DNA from: Palsa-295 sp963781105 | GTDB taxonomy: Bacteria; Acidobacteriota; Terriglobia; Acidiferrales; UBA7541 | Assembly (NCBI GenBank): GCA_963781105.1 | Contig: CAWAED010000008.1 | Coordinates: 1 to 64,000 of the forward strand | DNA length: 64,000 nucleotides | Direction: 5' to 3' | In this document: piece by piece, positions 35,672-44,531 of the stretch | Position numbering within the stretch: the first letter of the stretch is position 1 | How the letters are laid out: each line of letters begins with the position of its first letter | Notes under the pieces: generated by a model | The model's database searches: none | Seen by the model: only the letters and a program-made list of their open reading frames with translations | What the model was told of the DNA's origin: nothing | Translations under genes and position numbers: made by a program

Positions 35672-37054
35672 TCAGTTGAGGCGGTTCAGGCCGTTGAAGG
35701 CGGCGGTTTTGTAGCATTCGGCTAGGGTGGGGTAGTTGAAGACTGTGTCTATGAAGTAGGTGATTTTGCCTTTTAGCTTGAAGACGGCTTGGCCGATGTG
35801 GAGAAGTTCGGCGGCGTTTTCGCCGAAGATGTGGACGCCCAGCAGCTCGAGAGTTTCGCGGTGGAAGAGGATTTTCAGGCGGCCGTCGGTGTGGCCGGCG
35901 ATTTGTCCGCGGGCGATTTCGCGATAGTAGGCTACGCCGACTTCGTAGGGGACGTCGGAGTCGGTGAGTTGCTCTTCGGTTTTGCCGATGAAAGAAATTT
36001 GTGGAATCGTGTAAATCCCGTAGGGGTAGCTTGCGGGATCGGTTTGAACTGGCAGGCCGAAGGCGCGTGCGGCGGCGATGCGGCCTTGTTCCATGGAGAC
36101 TGAAGCTAGGCTGGGAAAACCGATCACGTCACCCACGGCGAAGATGTGCGGCTGAATGGTGCGGAAGTCGGCGTCAACTTTGATGCGTCCGCGCTCATCG
36201 GCTTCGATTCCGGCGGCTGGGAGATCGAGACGATCGACATTTCCCTGGCGACCGACGGCATAAAGCAGCGCGTCGGCATTGATGCGCTTCTTGCTCACGA
36301 GGTTTGCGGCCACTTTACCTTCCGGCGTTTCTTCCACGCTTTCGACTTCCTCGTTCAAGCGCATCGTGGCGCGGTGATCGCGCATCTGGTAGCTGAGCGC
36401 TTCGACCATTTCGGTGTCCGCAAATTCGAGCAGGCGCGGGCGCTTTTCGACGATGATGACGCGCACTCCGAGAGTGGCGAACATGCAGGCGTATTCGACG
36501 CCGATGACGCCGCCGCCAACGACGATGAGAGTGCGCGGAATGTGCGGCATGCTGAGAATCTGGTCGCTATCAATGATGTTGCGGCCGTTGATGGGAACCT
36601 TTGGATTGGAAGCGGGCTTGGTGCCGGTGGCGATGACGATGTACTCGCCCAGCAGTTCGGCGAAGCCGTGGCCGTTTTCGACGCGGATGTGGTGCGCGTC
36701 AATGAATGTTCCGACGCCGTGCAGGACGTCCACGCCGTTTCGCTTGAGCTGGTCCTGGGTTACGCCGACTTCGTTTTCGACGACGCGCTGGACGCGGAAA
36801 AGAAGGTCCGACATGGTGGTGGTTTCCGAGGCGGCGCGGTTGGCACCGTAGAAATTTTTGGAGTAGAAGCCGGAAAGGTGCAGGACGGCTTCGCGCATGG
36901 TCTTGCTGGGGATGGTGCCGGTATTGATGCAAACGCCACCGATGGCGTTTTGCTTTTCAATTACGGCGACGCGTTTTCCGGCTTTTGCTCCCTGGATGGC
37001 GGCACGCTGGCCTCCGGGGCCGGAACCAATAACGATCAGATCATAGCGTTGCAT
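35672..37054 (-). CDS. sthA: Soluble pyridine nucleotide transhydrogenase
   Basis: Cytoplasmic FAD enzyme that transfers hydride between NADPH and NAD+. It has 460 residues. The FAD-binding GSGPGG is at 10-15. The segment VCINTGTIPSK (41-51) has Cys at 42 but Thr at 47, where lipoamide dehydrogenase and related disulfide reductases have the second redox cysteine. This distinguishes SthA. The NAD(P) site VVGGGVIGVEYA and the FAD-end motif HIFAVGDVIGFP are present. The C-terminal dimerisation domain ends with ECYKTAAFNGLNRL. The ATG at 37054 starts immediately before the first strand. It lies in a same-strand run with the ion-channel gene 147 bp upstream. Confidence 0.94.
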   Translation of the reverse strand: MQRYDLIVIGSGPGGQRAAIQGAKAGKRVAVIEKQNAIGGVCINTGTIPSKTMREAVLHLSGFYSKNFYGANRAASETTTMSDLLFRVQRVVENEVGVTQDQLKRNGVDVLHGVGTFIDAHHIRVENGHGFAELLGEYIVIATGTKPASNPKVPINGRNIIDSDQILSMPHIPRTLIVVGGGVIGVEYACMFATLGVRVIIVEKRPRLLEFADTEMVEALSYQMRDHRATMRLNEEVESVEETPEGKVAANLVSKKRINADALLYAVGRQGNVDRLDLPAAGIEADERGRIKVDADFRTIQPHIFAVGDVIGFPSLASVSMEQGRIAAARAFGLPVQTDPASYPYGIYTIPQISFIGKTEEQLTDSDVPYEVGVAYYREIARGQIAGHTDGRLKILFHRETLELLGVHIFGENAAELLHIGQAVFKLKGKITYFIDTVFNYPTLAECYKTAAFNGLNRLN

Positions 37055-37201
37055 TCGGATCGTCCTCGCTGGACGGTGCGTTTGAAGTGCGTACCGATTT
37101 CGGTACGGGCGGAATGGTGCTGCTCATGGGAAGAAGAGTGATAACGCATGTGTGTTACTGCTAGATGAATGAAACTGGGTAGCGCGAACAGGGCGGCATG
37201 G

Positions 37202-37891
37202 CTACAGATCTTGGCCGGGGGTGGCGCGGTAGGCGCCAATTAATCTGGCGACTAAGACGGCGAGATAGAGGACGCCGACGATCGCTTCAACGACGGTGAG
37301 TGAACGGGCTTGAGCGGAGACGGGCGTGATTCCGGCGGCGCCTAGCGACGTCATGGTGCCGTAACTGTAATAAATGAAATCGAAGCGGTTGGCAACAGTG
37401 TGGAGATTGGTGTGGGGGTCAAGGTAGAACGCGCCGGGCTGGAGGACGGAGAGCATGCCATACAAGCTGGCGAAGCTGAACCCGACGAGGAGGTAGATGC
37501 AGAGGGCGCCGAAAACGGTTTCGGAGTTGGTCTGTTCGTGCGCGAACACACGGCGGAAGATGACAACGACAACGAAGACGTCAAATACAAAGCTCAGGAC
37601 GATGTTCATGATGGAAAATGTGCTGGCAGTCGGTTCGGGAAGGCGGAACCGTTGGACTAATGCGGGGACGGCGAGGATCAGGGCGAAGATGAGGACGCTG
37701 CGGCGCAAACTGATGGCGTAGACACTGATGACGATTACCACGCTGCCGACTACCCGGAGAGCGTAGAAGCCGAAACGGCTGGTGTCGGCGTAGGGATAGA
37801 GGAGGAGGACGGCCAAGAGAAACAGAAAAAGCAGAAAGAAGCGGCGGCCCGTGGTGACGGACTCATATCCGGACGCAAATTTATTCGTCAT
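37202..37891 (-). CDS. Two-pore-type ion channel family membrane protein
   Basis: The protein has 229 residues with about six hydrophobic segments. The last part resembles the pore module of the bacterial ion channel family (PF07885): FIYYSYGTMTSLGAAGITPVS followed by a final helix VVEAIVGVLYLAVLVARLIG. The selectivity filter is TSLGAAGI instead of the T-V-G-Y-G-D of potassium channels, so ion preference is uncertain. The N-terminal part has four helices with a basic YAISLRRSV loop. The ATG at 37891 begins MTNKFASGYESVTTG. It is followed by sthA on the same strand. Confidence 0.85.
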   Translation of the reverse strand: MTNKFASGYESVTTGRRFFLLFLFLLAVLLLYPYADTSRFGFYALRVVGSVVIVISVYAISLRRSVLIFALILAVPALVQRFRLPEPTASTFSIMNIVLSFVFDVFVVVVIFRRVFAHEQTNSETVFGALCIYLLVGFSFASLYGMLSVLQPGAFYLDPHTNLHTVANRFDFIYYSYGTMTSLGAAGITPVSAQARSLTVVEAIVGVLYLAVLVARLIGAYRATPGQDL

Positions 37892-38013
37892 GGACGAGGA
37901 TGACGCGACTCCGCCGCCGATGGTACAACAAGTTCTGGGAAAAAGGTGGCGGGAGCGCCGCGCGAACGTTGAGGCTCGATGAGATGGTTAACTGCAAAGG
38001 TGGCCACGGTCAA

Positions 38014-38080
38014 AAGATTTAACACCCCGACTGCGTCGGGGTAAACGCCGGGCACAGAGTTAAAAGCGGAGGCACGGAGA
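38014..38080 (+). repeat. Dispersed repeat, family C with nested hairpin D
   Basis: AGATTTAACAC, then the hairpin CCCCGACTGCGTCGGGG (38025-38041) with TAAACGCC, then GGGCACAGAGTT and GGCACGGAGAGG. The same hairpin sits inside a family C repeat at 46435-46459. The final GGAGAGG is close enough to serve as ribosome binding site for the following gene. Confidence 0.65.
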
Positions 38081-38088
38081 GGTAGCGT

Positions 38089-39831
38089 ATGGGCGAACGA
38101 CGATGCGCATTCATTTGCGACAAGCTGGTGATCGCGGTGCTGATGCTGGCCGTCATCGGGATTGCCGTTGTTTGGATCGCGACGCTTGCGCTCGCTACAC
38201 AAACTAACGAGAACGTGGTGCAGAAGCGACCCTGGTATCAGCGTGCCGTCTTTTACGAAATTTATCCACGCAGCTTTATGGATAGCAATGGCGACGGGAT
38301 CGGAGATTTGAATGGCATCGCGGCGAAACTCGATTATTTGAGAGCGCTGGGAGTCGACGCGATCTGGATTGCGCCGTGTTTCCCTTCGCCGCAGGTGGAT
38401 TTCGGCTACGACGTATCGGACTACGAGAACATTGACAGAATGTACGGCACGCTGGCTGAGTTTGACCGTTTGCAGAAGCTGGCCGGACAGCACGGCATCA
38501 AGATCATTCTGGATTTCGTGGTGAATCACACGTCCGACCAACATCCGTGGTTCCTGGATTCGCGTTCATCGCGTACTGCGGCGAAGCGGGATTGGTACAT
38601 CTGGCGGGACGGCAAGGATGGCGGCCCGCCGAACAATTGGACGTCACAATTTGGCGGATCGGCGTGGCAGTGGGACAGCAAAACGAAACAGTATTACTAC
38701 CACTATTTTTATCCGCAGCAGCCGGACCTGAATTGGCGGAATCCCGCGGTGGTGGATGCGATGCACGGCACGACCGAGTGGTGGTACAAGCGCGGCGTAG
38801 CGGGATTCCGGCTCGATGCAGTGGACACGCTCTTTGAGGATCCGAAGCTCACGGATAATCCAGTGCTGCCGGGAAAGAACGCGTTCGGGGATCCGAATAT
38901 CGAGAACAAGTACACGCGCGATTTGCCGGAGGTGCATATGGCGCTGAAGGGGCTGCGATCGGTGGCGAATAAATACAATGCAGTTTTTATTGGCGAAACG
39001 TGGACGGACAACGTCGCGCAACTGAAGGAATATTACGGCGCACGATATGACGAACTGCAAATGCCGATGGATTTGATGTTGACGAAGCTGAAGTTTTCGG
39101 CGGCGGTTTTCCGGGAACATATCGCGGCGGTGGAGGCGTCGGGCGAGTGGCCGGTATACGTGATCGGGAACCACGATATCGTGCGTTCGTGGAACCGCTA
39201 CGGCGACGGTGAGCATAACGATGCAATCGCCAAGGATATGGCGGCGATGCAGCTGACGTTGCGCGGGACGCCGATCATGTACTACGGAGAAGAAATCGGG
39301 ATGCAGAACAATGATCCGAAGCGGCGCGAGGATGTGAAGGATCCGATCGGGCGCAAGGGATGGCCGAAAGAAAAGGGACGCGACGGCGAGCGGACACCGA
39401 TGCAATGGAGCGACGCGTCGAATGCCGGGTTTACAAGCGGCACGCCTTGGAATCCGATTCCGGCGATCTACAAGACTTACAATGTCGCGGATGAATTGAA
39501 GGATCCTGATTCGATATTGAATTGGTACAAGGGGCTGCTGGCTTTGCGGCGCGGGAATGAAGCGCTGCTGGACGGCGAGTATTTGGAGTTGAACGGCGAT
39601 GATCCGAATGTTTTGTCTTACTTGCGAAAGACGAGCCGGGATACGGTGATTGTGGTGATTAATTTGTCCCCCGCGCGCCAGACGATGAATTTCGATTTGA
39701 CGAAAAAGGGATTGGGCGACGGGACGACGCGGACTTTGCTGACGACGCAGACGTCGTTGAAGGGCAATACTACTGTGAAGCAGATTTCTTTGGAGCCGTT
39801 TGCAGTATATATCGCGGAGATAAAGAAATAG
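38089..39831 (+). CDS. GH13 alpha-glucosidase (oligo-1,6-glucosidase type)
   Basis: Membrane-anchored or exported glycoside hydrolase of 580 residues. One hydrophobic segment (about 12-36) precedes the catalytic barrel, which begins WYQRAVFYEIYPRSF. The four GH13 regions are present: DFVVNHTSD, GFRLDAVD with the nucleophile Asp243, FIGETW with the acid/base Glu303, and IGNHD with Asp363. The calcium-binding-like loop DSNGDGIGD is seen near the start. A C-terminal beta domain follows. Substrates would be malto- or isomalto-oligosaccharides or sucrose analogues; trehalose synthase activity is possible but not indicated. The ATG at 38089 has GGAGAGG upstream, provided by a repeat. It stands alone on the plus strand. 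Confidence 0.92.
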   Translation: MGERRCAFICDKLVIAVLMLAVIGIAVVWIATLALATQTNENVVQKRPWYQRAVFYEIYPRSFMDSNGDGIGDLNGIAAKLDYLRALGVDAIWIAPCFPSPQVDFGYDVSDYENIDRMYGTLAEFDRLQKLAGQHGIKIILDFVVNHTSDQHPWFLDSRSSRTAAKRDWYIWRDGKDGGPPNNWTSQFGGSAWQWDSKTKQYYYHYFYPQQPDLNWRNPAVVDAMHGTTEWWYKRGVAGFRLDAVDTLFEDPKLTDNPVLPGKNAFGDPNIENKYTRDLPEVHMALKGLRSVANKYNAVFIGETWTDNVAQLKEYYGARYDELQMPMDLMLTKLKFSAAVFREHIAAVEASGEWPVYVIGNHDIVRSWNRYGDGEHNDAIAKDMAAMQLTLRGTPIMYYGEEIGMQNNDPKRREDVKDPIGRKGWPKEKGRDGERTPMQWSDASNAGFTSGTPWNPIPAIYKTYNVADELKDPDSILNWYKGLLALRRGNEALLDGEYLELNGDDPNVLSYLRKTSRDTVIVVINLSPARQTMNFDLTKKGLGDGTTRTLLTTQTSLKGNTTVKQISLEPFAVYIAEIKK

Positions 39832-39890
39832 CGCGGAATTTCGTCGGGCTTCCGGGTGACCTTGCTACGAAAGCCGGCGCATTGGACGGC

Positions 39891-40607
39891 TTATTGCTTT
39901 CCGTTCGTGGCTAGCGCGGCCTCAATTCCCTGCTTGGTGTCCGAGGCGTGGGCTGCGCCCGCGAGAAAAGTGAGATTCTGGACGATTTCTTGTGCGGAAG
40001 CGCCTACGCCCACCAGTACTCTTTCAGTGCGCGCTGCGCGGAGAAAGCCAGTCATAAATGCTTGTGATATTTCGCCGGTCTTGTAGCGCGCCAGGCCACC
40101 ATCGAGGATCGTGGATGCGAAATATGGGTGGCGAATATTGAGGCGCTCGGATTCGCGATAGGCGATCGTGCCGACGAGTTCCATGCGTTGCGGAGTGAAT
40201 GTTTCGGAGTCTCCGAGCCCAATGAGCAGCAGATTTTTTGCGGCGAGGTTTCCGGTGGATGGAGTGATCAAGAGGGTTTCGCCGAGGTCGCCGCGAAACA
40301 GCGCAGGGTTGCGAATCTGTTCGAGCAAACCTTGTAGCTTCTGATTAATTTCCACGAGCGAGCCGTGAAGCGTGTTTTCTGGAGCGGACTGGAACACGCA
40401 GATGATCTGTAATTCCGTGGTCGTTTCGGCGGGGCTTTGCACCAGGACTTGCACGGGAATCGCGGTGCTGCGGGCTTGGAGCGCCGCAATGTTAGGCAGC
40501 AAGGCGACGCGATCCGCCTGACACTGACTTGGGGGACTGGATAGCAGTTGAGGGATGGAGAGCACCGCCAGCAGTAGCGGGAAACTGAGAACGCGAGATA
40601 TTTGCAT
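39891..40607 (-). CDS. Secreted peptidase M17 N-terminal domain protein, no catalytic domain
   Basis: The protein has 238 residues. A signal peptide (MQISRVLSFPLLLAVLSIP) precedes a macro-domain-like region resembling the N-terminal domain of leucyl aminopeptidases, with NPALFRGDLGETLLI, LLLIGLGDSETF and a glycine-containing end GVGASAQEIVQNL. The catalytic metal-binding domain of M17 is missing. The stop is followed by ordinary sequence, so this is not a recent truncation of a longer frame as far as can be seen. The start at 40607 has GGAGGAGA upstream. Such stand-alone domains may bind ligands or regulate a peptidase. The function is not known. Confidence 0.78.
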   Translation of the reverse strand: MQISRVLSFPLLLAVLSIPQLLSSPPSQCQADRVALLPNIAALQARSTAIPVQVLVQSPAETTTELQIICVFQSAPENTLHGSLVEINQKLQGLLEQIRNPALFRGDLGETLLITPSTGNLAAKNLLLIGLGDSETFTPQRMELVGTIAYRESERLNIRHPYFASTILDGGLARYKTGEISQAFMTGFLRAARTERVLVGVGASAQEIVQNLTFLAGAAHASDTKQGIEAALATNGKQ

Positions 40608-40788
40608 CGGATCTCCTCCGCGACATTGTACGCGGAGAATGCGCATCGGGACATTGGGTCGTGATGCGCAAGTGAGATACGGGAATCTATGTATCCACGA
40701 GGTCGGTATCGGGCGCTATGCTAACGGGAGAGAGTTTGAATGGTGATGTGGCTGGAATTTCGCATCTTTGGATGACGCGAGGATACTT

Positions 40789-41082
40789 ATGGCACAGCAT
40801 GCGCATAAATTCACGATTGGGGATGACGCGGCCGCACACGCGCTACTTAACAAGCTAACGAAAAACGGCAGCAAGCAAGGCAGCCGCGCGAAATTATTGC
40901 GAGCGTTAGATGACGCCGCCCGGCATTACGGGGATTCCAATCAGAAAGTGGCAGGCGTTCTTTCACGGGTTGCTGACCGGGTATGCGGTGGCTTTGAAGG
41001 TGCGTTGACTGCAGCAAAGGCCGCAGAGGCACAGAGACACGGAGAAAAGCGACTATTGAAATGCCCTTACGCCAAAAACTAG
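40789..41082 (+). CDS. Small hypothetical protein
   Basis: The protein has 97 residues, beginning MAQHAHKFTIGDDAAAHAL. It is Ala/Lys-rich and probably helical, with no signal or membrane segment. GAGG lies six bases before the ATG at 40789. The last 20 codons run over a family C repeat (GCAGAGGCACAGAGACACGG), so the C terminus is probably repeat-derived, and the end overlaps by four bases with the convergent gene at 41079. No family is recognised. It may be real, but the support is modest. Confidence 0.4.
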   Translation: MAQHAHKFTIGDDAAAHALLNKLTKNGSKQGSRAKLLRALDDAARHYGDSNQKVAGVLSRVADRVCGGFEGALTAAKAAEAQRHGEKRLLKCPYAKN

Positions 41083-41507
41083 AAATAACGGGCTTCGTGG
41101 GCGGTTCCTACCGTCGGCAGAACTTCCGAGAGGACGTAATCTACCCGGTCTGTAGCGATATCGAGGATGCGCAGGCGCTCGGCTGCGTCTGGCGAAGACA
41201 TTGCCTGCGCGAGAGGTGTGAAGGCGTCGCGAACATAGTGACTGACTTCCTGTACGATGAGCGCTCTAGCTTTGGCTTGCGCAACCAATTGGTTCTTGCG
41301 GCTTTGCGAGAGAAAAATTACCAAGAGCACGGCGCCAGCAACGGCGACGGCAAGGTCGTTGAGGAGAGTTTTGGCGGCGGCGACTCCGAAGTAATACATT
41401 ATGGCGTCGCAAACGTAGCTGAGAGCGAAGAGCACCAAGCCTGCAATTACTGCCGCCCGTAGAATGTCGTCATTGAGCCAGCTAAAAATTCTCTCTATTC
41501 GAGACAT
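41079..41507 (-). CDS. Small two-span membrane protein, unknown function
   Basis: The protein has 142 residues. Two hydrophobic segments (about 16-38 and 50-68, RAAVIAGLVLFALSYVC and LAVAVAGAVLLVIFL) are followed by a cytoplasmic tail of about 70 residues beginning SQSRKNQLVAQAKA. The tail has a mostly helical pattern with HYVRDAF, resembling the dimerisation region of histidine kinases but without a kinase domain. The start at 41507 has GGAGGGG upstream. It lies next to the PAS-SpoIIE phosphatase gene on the same strand, 133 bp downstream of it, so a shared signalling role is possible. Confidence 0.65.
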   Translation of the reverse strand: MSRIERIFSWLNDDILRAAVIAGLVLFALSYVCDAIMYYFGVAAAKTLLNDLAVAVAGAVLLVIFLSQSRKNQLVAQAKARALIVQEVSHYVRDAFTPLAQAMSSPDAAERLRILDIATDRVDYVLSEVLPTVGTAHEARYF

Positions 41508-41640
41508 ACCACCCCTCCACCGCATTTTGGTAGCGAAGCATAGAACAATTGATGGACTGCGTGCCAGCGCAAAGTAAACCAAGAGGTTGAGGCCAGTCTG
41601 TCGGGCGCGCGACGGATTTTCCCGTGCCGCTTACGGTCAC

Positions 41641-42789
41641 CTACGGGATTTCGACGACGACCAGGGACATATCGTCGGCTGGCGGGCCGTGGCGGAATGC
41701 GGCTACGCGATTGACGATCTCTTGGGTCATTTCGTTGAGCGGAAGCAGGGCTGTTTCGCGGACGATTTCGGCTAGGCCTTCGACACCTAGCATGTCGTCC
41801 TGAGTGTTAAAGCTTTCGGTGAAGCCGTCGGTATAGAGAATCACGCGCTCGCCGGAGAGGACCGGAATTTGCATGGCCGTTTCGGTGTCTACGGCATCGT
41901 GGAGAAGACCGAGCACCGAGCTACGCGATTCGAGCAGGCGCGGAGCTTCGCCGGGTTTGACGATCATGCCGGGAGGATGGCCGGCGCCGGCAAATTCCAG
42001 CACGCGAGTGCCGAGGTTGAGGCGGGCGGCGACCAGAGTGAAGTAAAACACCGAGCTGCGCAGGCTGCCGATCACGAAACGATTGAGATGCTGCATCATG
42101 GGATGGAGCGCGACGCCGCGCTCGATTTGCGACATCGTCTCGGTGTAAATGCGGTTGGCAACCAGGGCCGAGCCGATGCCGTGGCCGGAGACATCGCAAA
42201 TCATCAGGCTGAGATGATCGGGGCGGGGCGCGACGAGTCCGAAATCTCCACCAATGGTGCGCACCGGCTGGTAAAAGGTTTCGACGGCGACTCCGCCCCA
42301 GACCAGATTCCCCGGCGCGAGGCTTTGCTGCACGCGCGCGGCCAGCAGTAAATCCTCTTCGATTTCGCGATGGCGCTGTTCGAGCTGGACGTTGGCTTCG
42401 CGCAGTGCGATTTCGGCGCGCTTTTGCGCGGAGATGTCGGTGAGCGTGACGATGGCGAAGATGGCCCCGTCGGGATCTTCCAATTGCTGCGCGGTGATTA
42501 TGACCGGCAGGCGGCCGCCATCGCGTTGCGGGAGGAAAAATTCGAAGAGGTTGTTTCCGTCTCTTTGGCGGCGCTCGATTTCTTTGATCAGCGCGGGACG
42601 GTCTTCGGGCGGAAACAGGTCGGTGACTTTGGTGCCGATCAGTTCGGAGGCGCGCAGGCCAATCATCCTCTGAAAATGGCCATTGGCGTAGATGACGTGG
42701 GCGCAATCGTCGTTAATGATGACGCCTTGATTGAGCGTTTCGAGAATGCCGACGACACCGTCGAGCCAGTCGCGCGATACTTCTCCCAC
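41641..42789 (-). CDS. PAS domain / SpoIIE-type PP2C phosphatase
   Basis: Cytoplasmic signalling phosphatase of about 382 residues. An N-terminal PAS domain (about 10-125, NDDCAHVIYANGHFQRM, ending TLTDISAQKRAE) leads through a coiled-coil linker (VQLEQRHREIEEDLLLAARVQ in part) to an RsbU/SpoIIE phosphatase domain. This has FYQPVRTIGGDFGL, ICDVSGHGIGSAL and the final PPADDMSLVVV, which carry the metal-binding aspartates. Such proteins dephosphorylate anti-anti-sigma factors in partner-switching pathways; no partner genes are adjacent. The GTG at 42789 with GAGGTAA upstream is preferred over the TTG at 42852. PAS may sense a small ligand. Confidence 0.88.
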   Translation of the reverse strand: MGEVSRDWLDGVVGILETLNQGVIINDDCAHVIYANGHFQRMIGLRASELIGTKVTDLFPPEDRPALIKEIERRQRDGNNLFEFFLPQRDGGRLPVIITAQQLEDPDGAIFAIVTLTDISAQKRAEIALREANVQLEQRHREIEEDLLLAARVQQSLAPGNLVWGGVAVETFYQPVRTIGGDFGLVAPRPDHLSLMICDVSGHGIGSALVANRIYTETMSQIERGVALHPMMQHLNRFVIGSLRSSVFYFTLVAARLNLGTRVLEFAGAGHPPGMIVKPGEAPRLLESRSSVLGLLHDAVDTETAMQIPVLSGERVILYTDGFTESFNTQDDMLGVEGLAEIVRETALLPLNEMTQEIVNRVAAFRHGPPADDMSLVVVEIP

Positions 42790-43043
42790 AGGATTACCTC
42801 GGGAATTGGCGATTAGAATCGGACTACTTTTCGCTGCGTTGCGTGAATCCAAGATTCCATAAGAATCATATCATCATTCACACTTGCGCCCAGGAAGCGG
42901 GCTGGACCCTTTGATTGCGAGCGAAGGCTTGAGGAACGATTCGATGCCGTCGCACGAGCCCTCGGTGAAGAACGAAGGATTGCTCGGGGTGTATAATCCC
43001 GCCAACTACGGCCCTCAACGTCGAGACCCCTAACGGAGGTTGC

Positions 43044-43886
43044 ATGAGGAAACGGCATTGCGTTGTGGCGCTTCTTTGGATGTTTCTTGCGGCGGTCAGC
43101 TGGGGCCAGGAACTGGTGAAGCGGTTGACGAACCAGGACATTATTGACATGGTGGGGCTGGGACTTTCCGAAGACGTGATCATCACGAAAATTCGCAGTA
43201 CGAGTCCGGATACTTTGAAATTCGATACGAGCGTGGATGGACTGAAAGCGCTGAAGGCCGCTAAGGTGCCGGATTCGGTAGTCAAGGTGATGATCAACCC
43301 TGCACCACCTCCGGCTCCGGTGATTGCGGCCAGCACAGCGATTTCTTTGGATCCGAATCTGCCGCCACCGGAGGTCGGCGTGTATTGGAAGGACGGAGCG
43401 AATTTTATTCTGATCGAGGGTCAAGCGATCAGCCACGAGAAGGCTGGCGGACGGGCGGCGAGTTATTTCACTTACGGGATGCGCGGGCAACATTGGGACG
43501 CAACGTTGGAAGGGCCGACTTCGAAGAACCGCTTGAAGGACCGGCGGCCGCAATTTTATTTTTATGTGCCGGATGGGACGAGCGCGGCGGATTTCGTGCT
43601 GATTAAGCTGCAAAAGAAAAGCGACCGCCGGGAATTTCAAGTTGGCTCATTCGGTGGCGTCAGCGGTGGAAAATCCGGAGTGAAGCGCGACACGGAGATT
43701 CCGTATACCTCCGAGCACGTGGCCATCAGAACCTACAAGATCACGCTCGCGAGCGATTTTAAGCCCGGCGAGTATGCTTTTTTCATGGGCACCGGCGATC
43801 AGGCGAATATGTCCGCGGGACGGGTTTCGTCATCGTCGGGAGGCAACGCCGGCGGCCGCGTGTACGACTTCACGATTCCGGAGTGA
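43044..43886 (+). CDS. Secreted protein of unknown function, acidobacterial type
   Basis: The protein has 280 residues. A signal peptide (about 1-21, ending AVSWG) is followed by a helical segment LTNQDIIDMVGLGLSEDVII and LDALK-like DGLKALKAAKVPDSVV, an arrangement common in secreted proteins of Acidobacteriota. A Pro-rich stretch and a beta-rich C-terminal domain follow, with YWKDGANFILIEG and KPGEYAFFMG. No catalytic motif is evident. The ATG at 43044 has ACGGAGG six bases upstream. It is divergent from the PAS-SpoIIE gene and convergent with the next minus-strand gene. Confidence 0.7.
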   Translation: MRKRHCVVALLWMFLAAVSWGQELVKRLTNQDIIDMVGLGLSEDVIITKIRSTSPDTLKFDTSVDGLKALKAAKVPDSVVKVMINPAPPPAPVIAASTAISLDPNLPPPEVGVYWKDGANFILIEGQAISHEKAGGRAASYFTYGMRGQHWDATLEGPTSKNRLKDRRPQFYFYVPDGTSAADFVLIKLQKKSDRREFQVGSFGGVSGGKSGVKRDTEIPYTSEHVAIRTYKITLASDFKPGEYAFFMGTGDQANMSAGRVSSSSGGNAGGRVYDFTIPE

Positions 43887-43971
43887 GGCGCGTCATCCTG
43901 TGCGGACTTAGCCTGGAAACGCACCGACTTCTGTCATTGTCGTTGTGATTGTGATTGTGAGCCGGCGCCTG

Positions 43972-44487
43972 TCACTCCGTTTGTGCGTAGTAGGCCTGCT
44001 GATATCCATCGCTATAGGCGCCGCGATACGACCGTTTGAACTCGTTTAGATCTCCTCCGTCTGCTGGGCAGATACATTCTGCTTTTGTGTAACTGTCAGT
44101 AGCGCCCGCTCGAAAAGGCCTGGCTTCGAGGCGGTCTTTGAACCCGTCGTCGAGACCGTCACGATATCCGGCGCGTTCAACGGGCAATGAGGAGCCAAAC
44201 TCATCGACACCTGCGGGTCCGTACTTTTCGCGATACGCTTGGAGATATCCGGAGACGAAGAGACGCCGGTCTGCGACGCCACTCCAGCGGCCCGTGATCA
44301 GGTGCTGCGTTCTTCCAGCTTCGACGTCGCGACGGCCCAAGAAAAGTCCGTCGCGGAACGCGGCATCCATCCGCGGCTCCGGTTGGGCGCCGGCGATGCT
44401 GGAACGATGAACCTTGCCGGCGGCAAGCAGCACCGTCGCGCCACAAGTGAGAGCGATCGTGATCGCGTACAGCGAGAACTTTTTCAT
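43972..44487 (-). CDS. Small exported protein, unknown function
   Basis: The protein has 171 residues with a signal-like N terminus (MKKFSLYAITIALTCGATV). The mature part has repeated Gly-Tyr/Asp patterns such as AFRDGLFLGRRD, AGYRDGLDDGFKDR and YRGAYSDGYQQAY, an F/Y-x-x-G-x-x-x-G periodicity. This suggests a glycine-zipper-like or helical-repeat fold. A cysteine pair (C-I-C near 143-145) is present. AAGGAG lies about seven bases before the ATG at 44487. It is encoded 44 bp downstream of the cupredoxin-like gene on the same strand and probably shares its transcript. Confidence 0.62.
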   Translation of the reverse strand: MKKFSLYAITIALTCGATVLLAAGKVHRSSIAGAQPEPRMDAAFRDGLFLGRRDVEAGRTQHLITGRWSGVADRRLFVSGYLQAYREKYGPAGVDEFGSSLPVERAGYRDGLDDGFKDRLEARPFRAGATDSYTKAECICPADGGDLNEFKRSYRGAYSDGYQQAYYAQTE

Positions 44488-44531
44488 ATTTTTGCTCCTT
44501 GCCCGCGCGTTCGCCGAGGGCGGCGCGGCCA

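Noticed and set aside
42813..43640. Minus-strand open frame of 275 codons
   Set aside because: It is antisense to the secreted protein gene at 43044, which has a signal peptide and a ribosome binding site.
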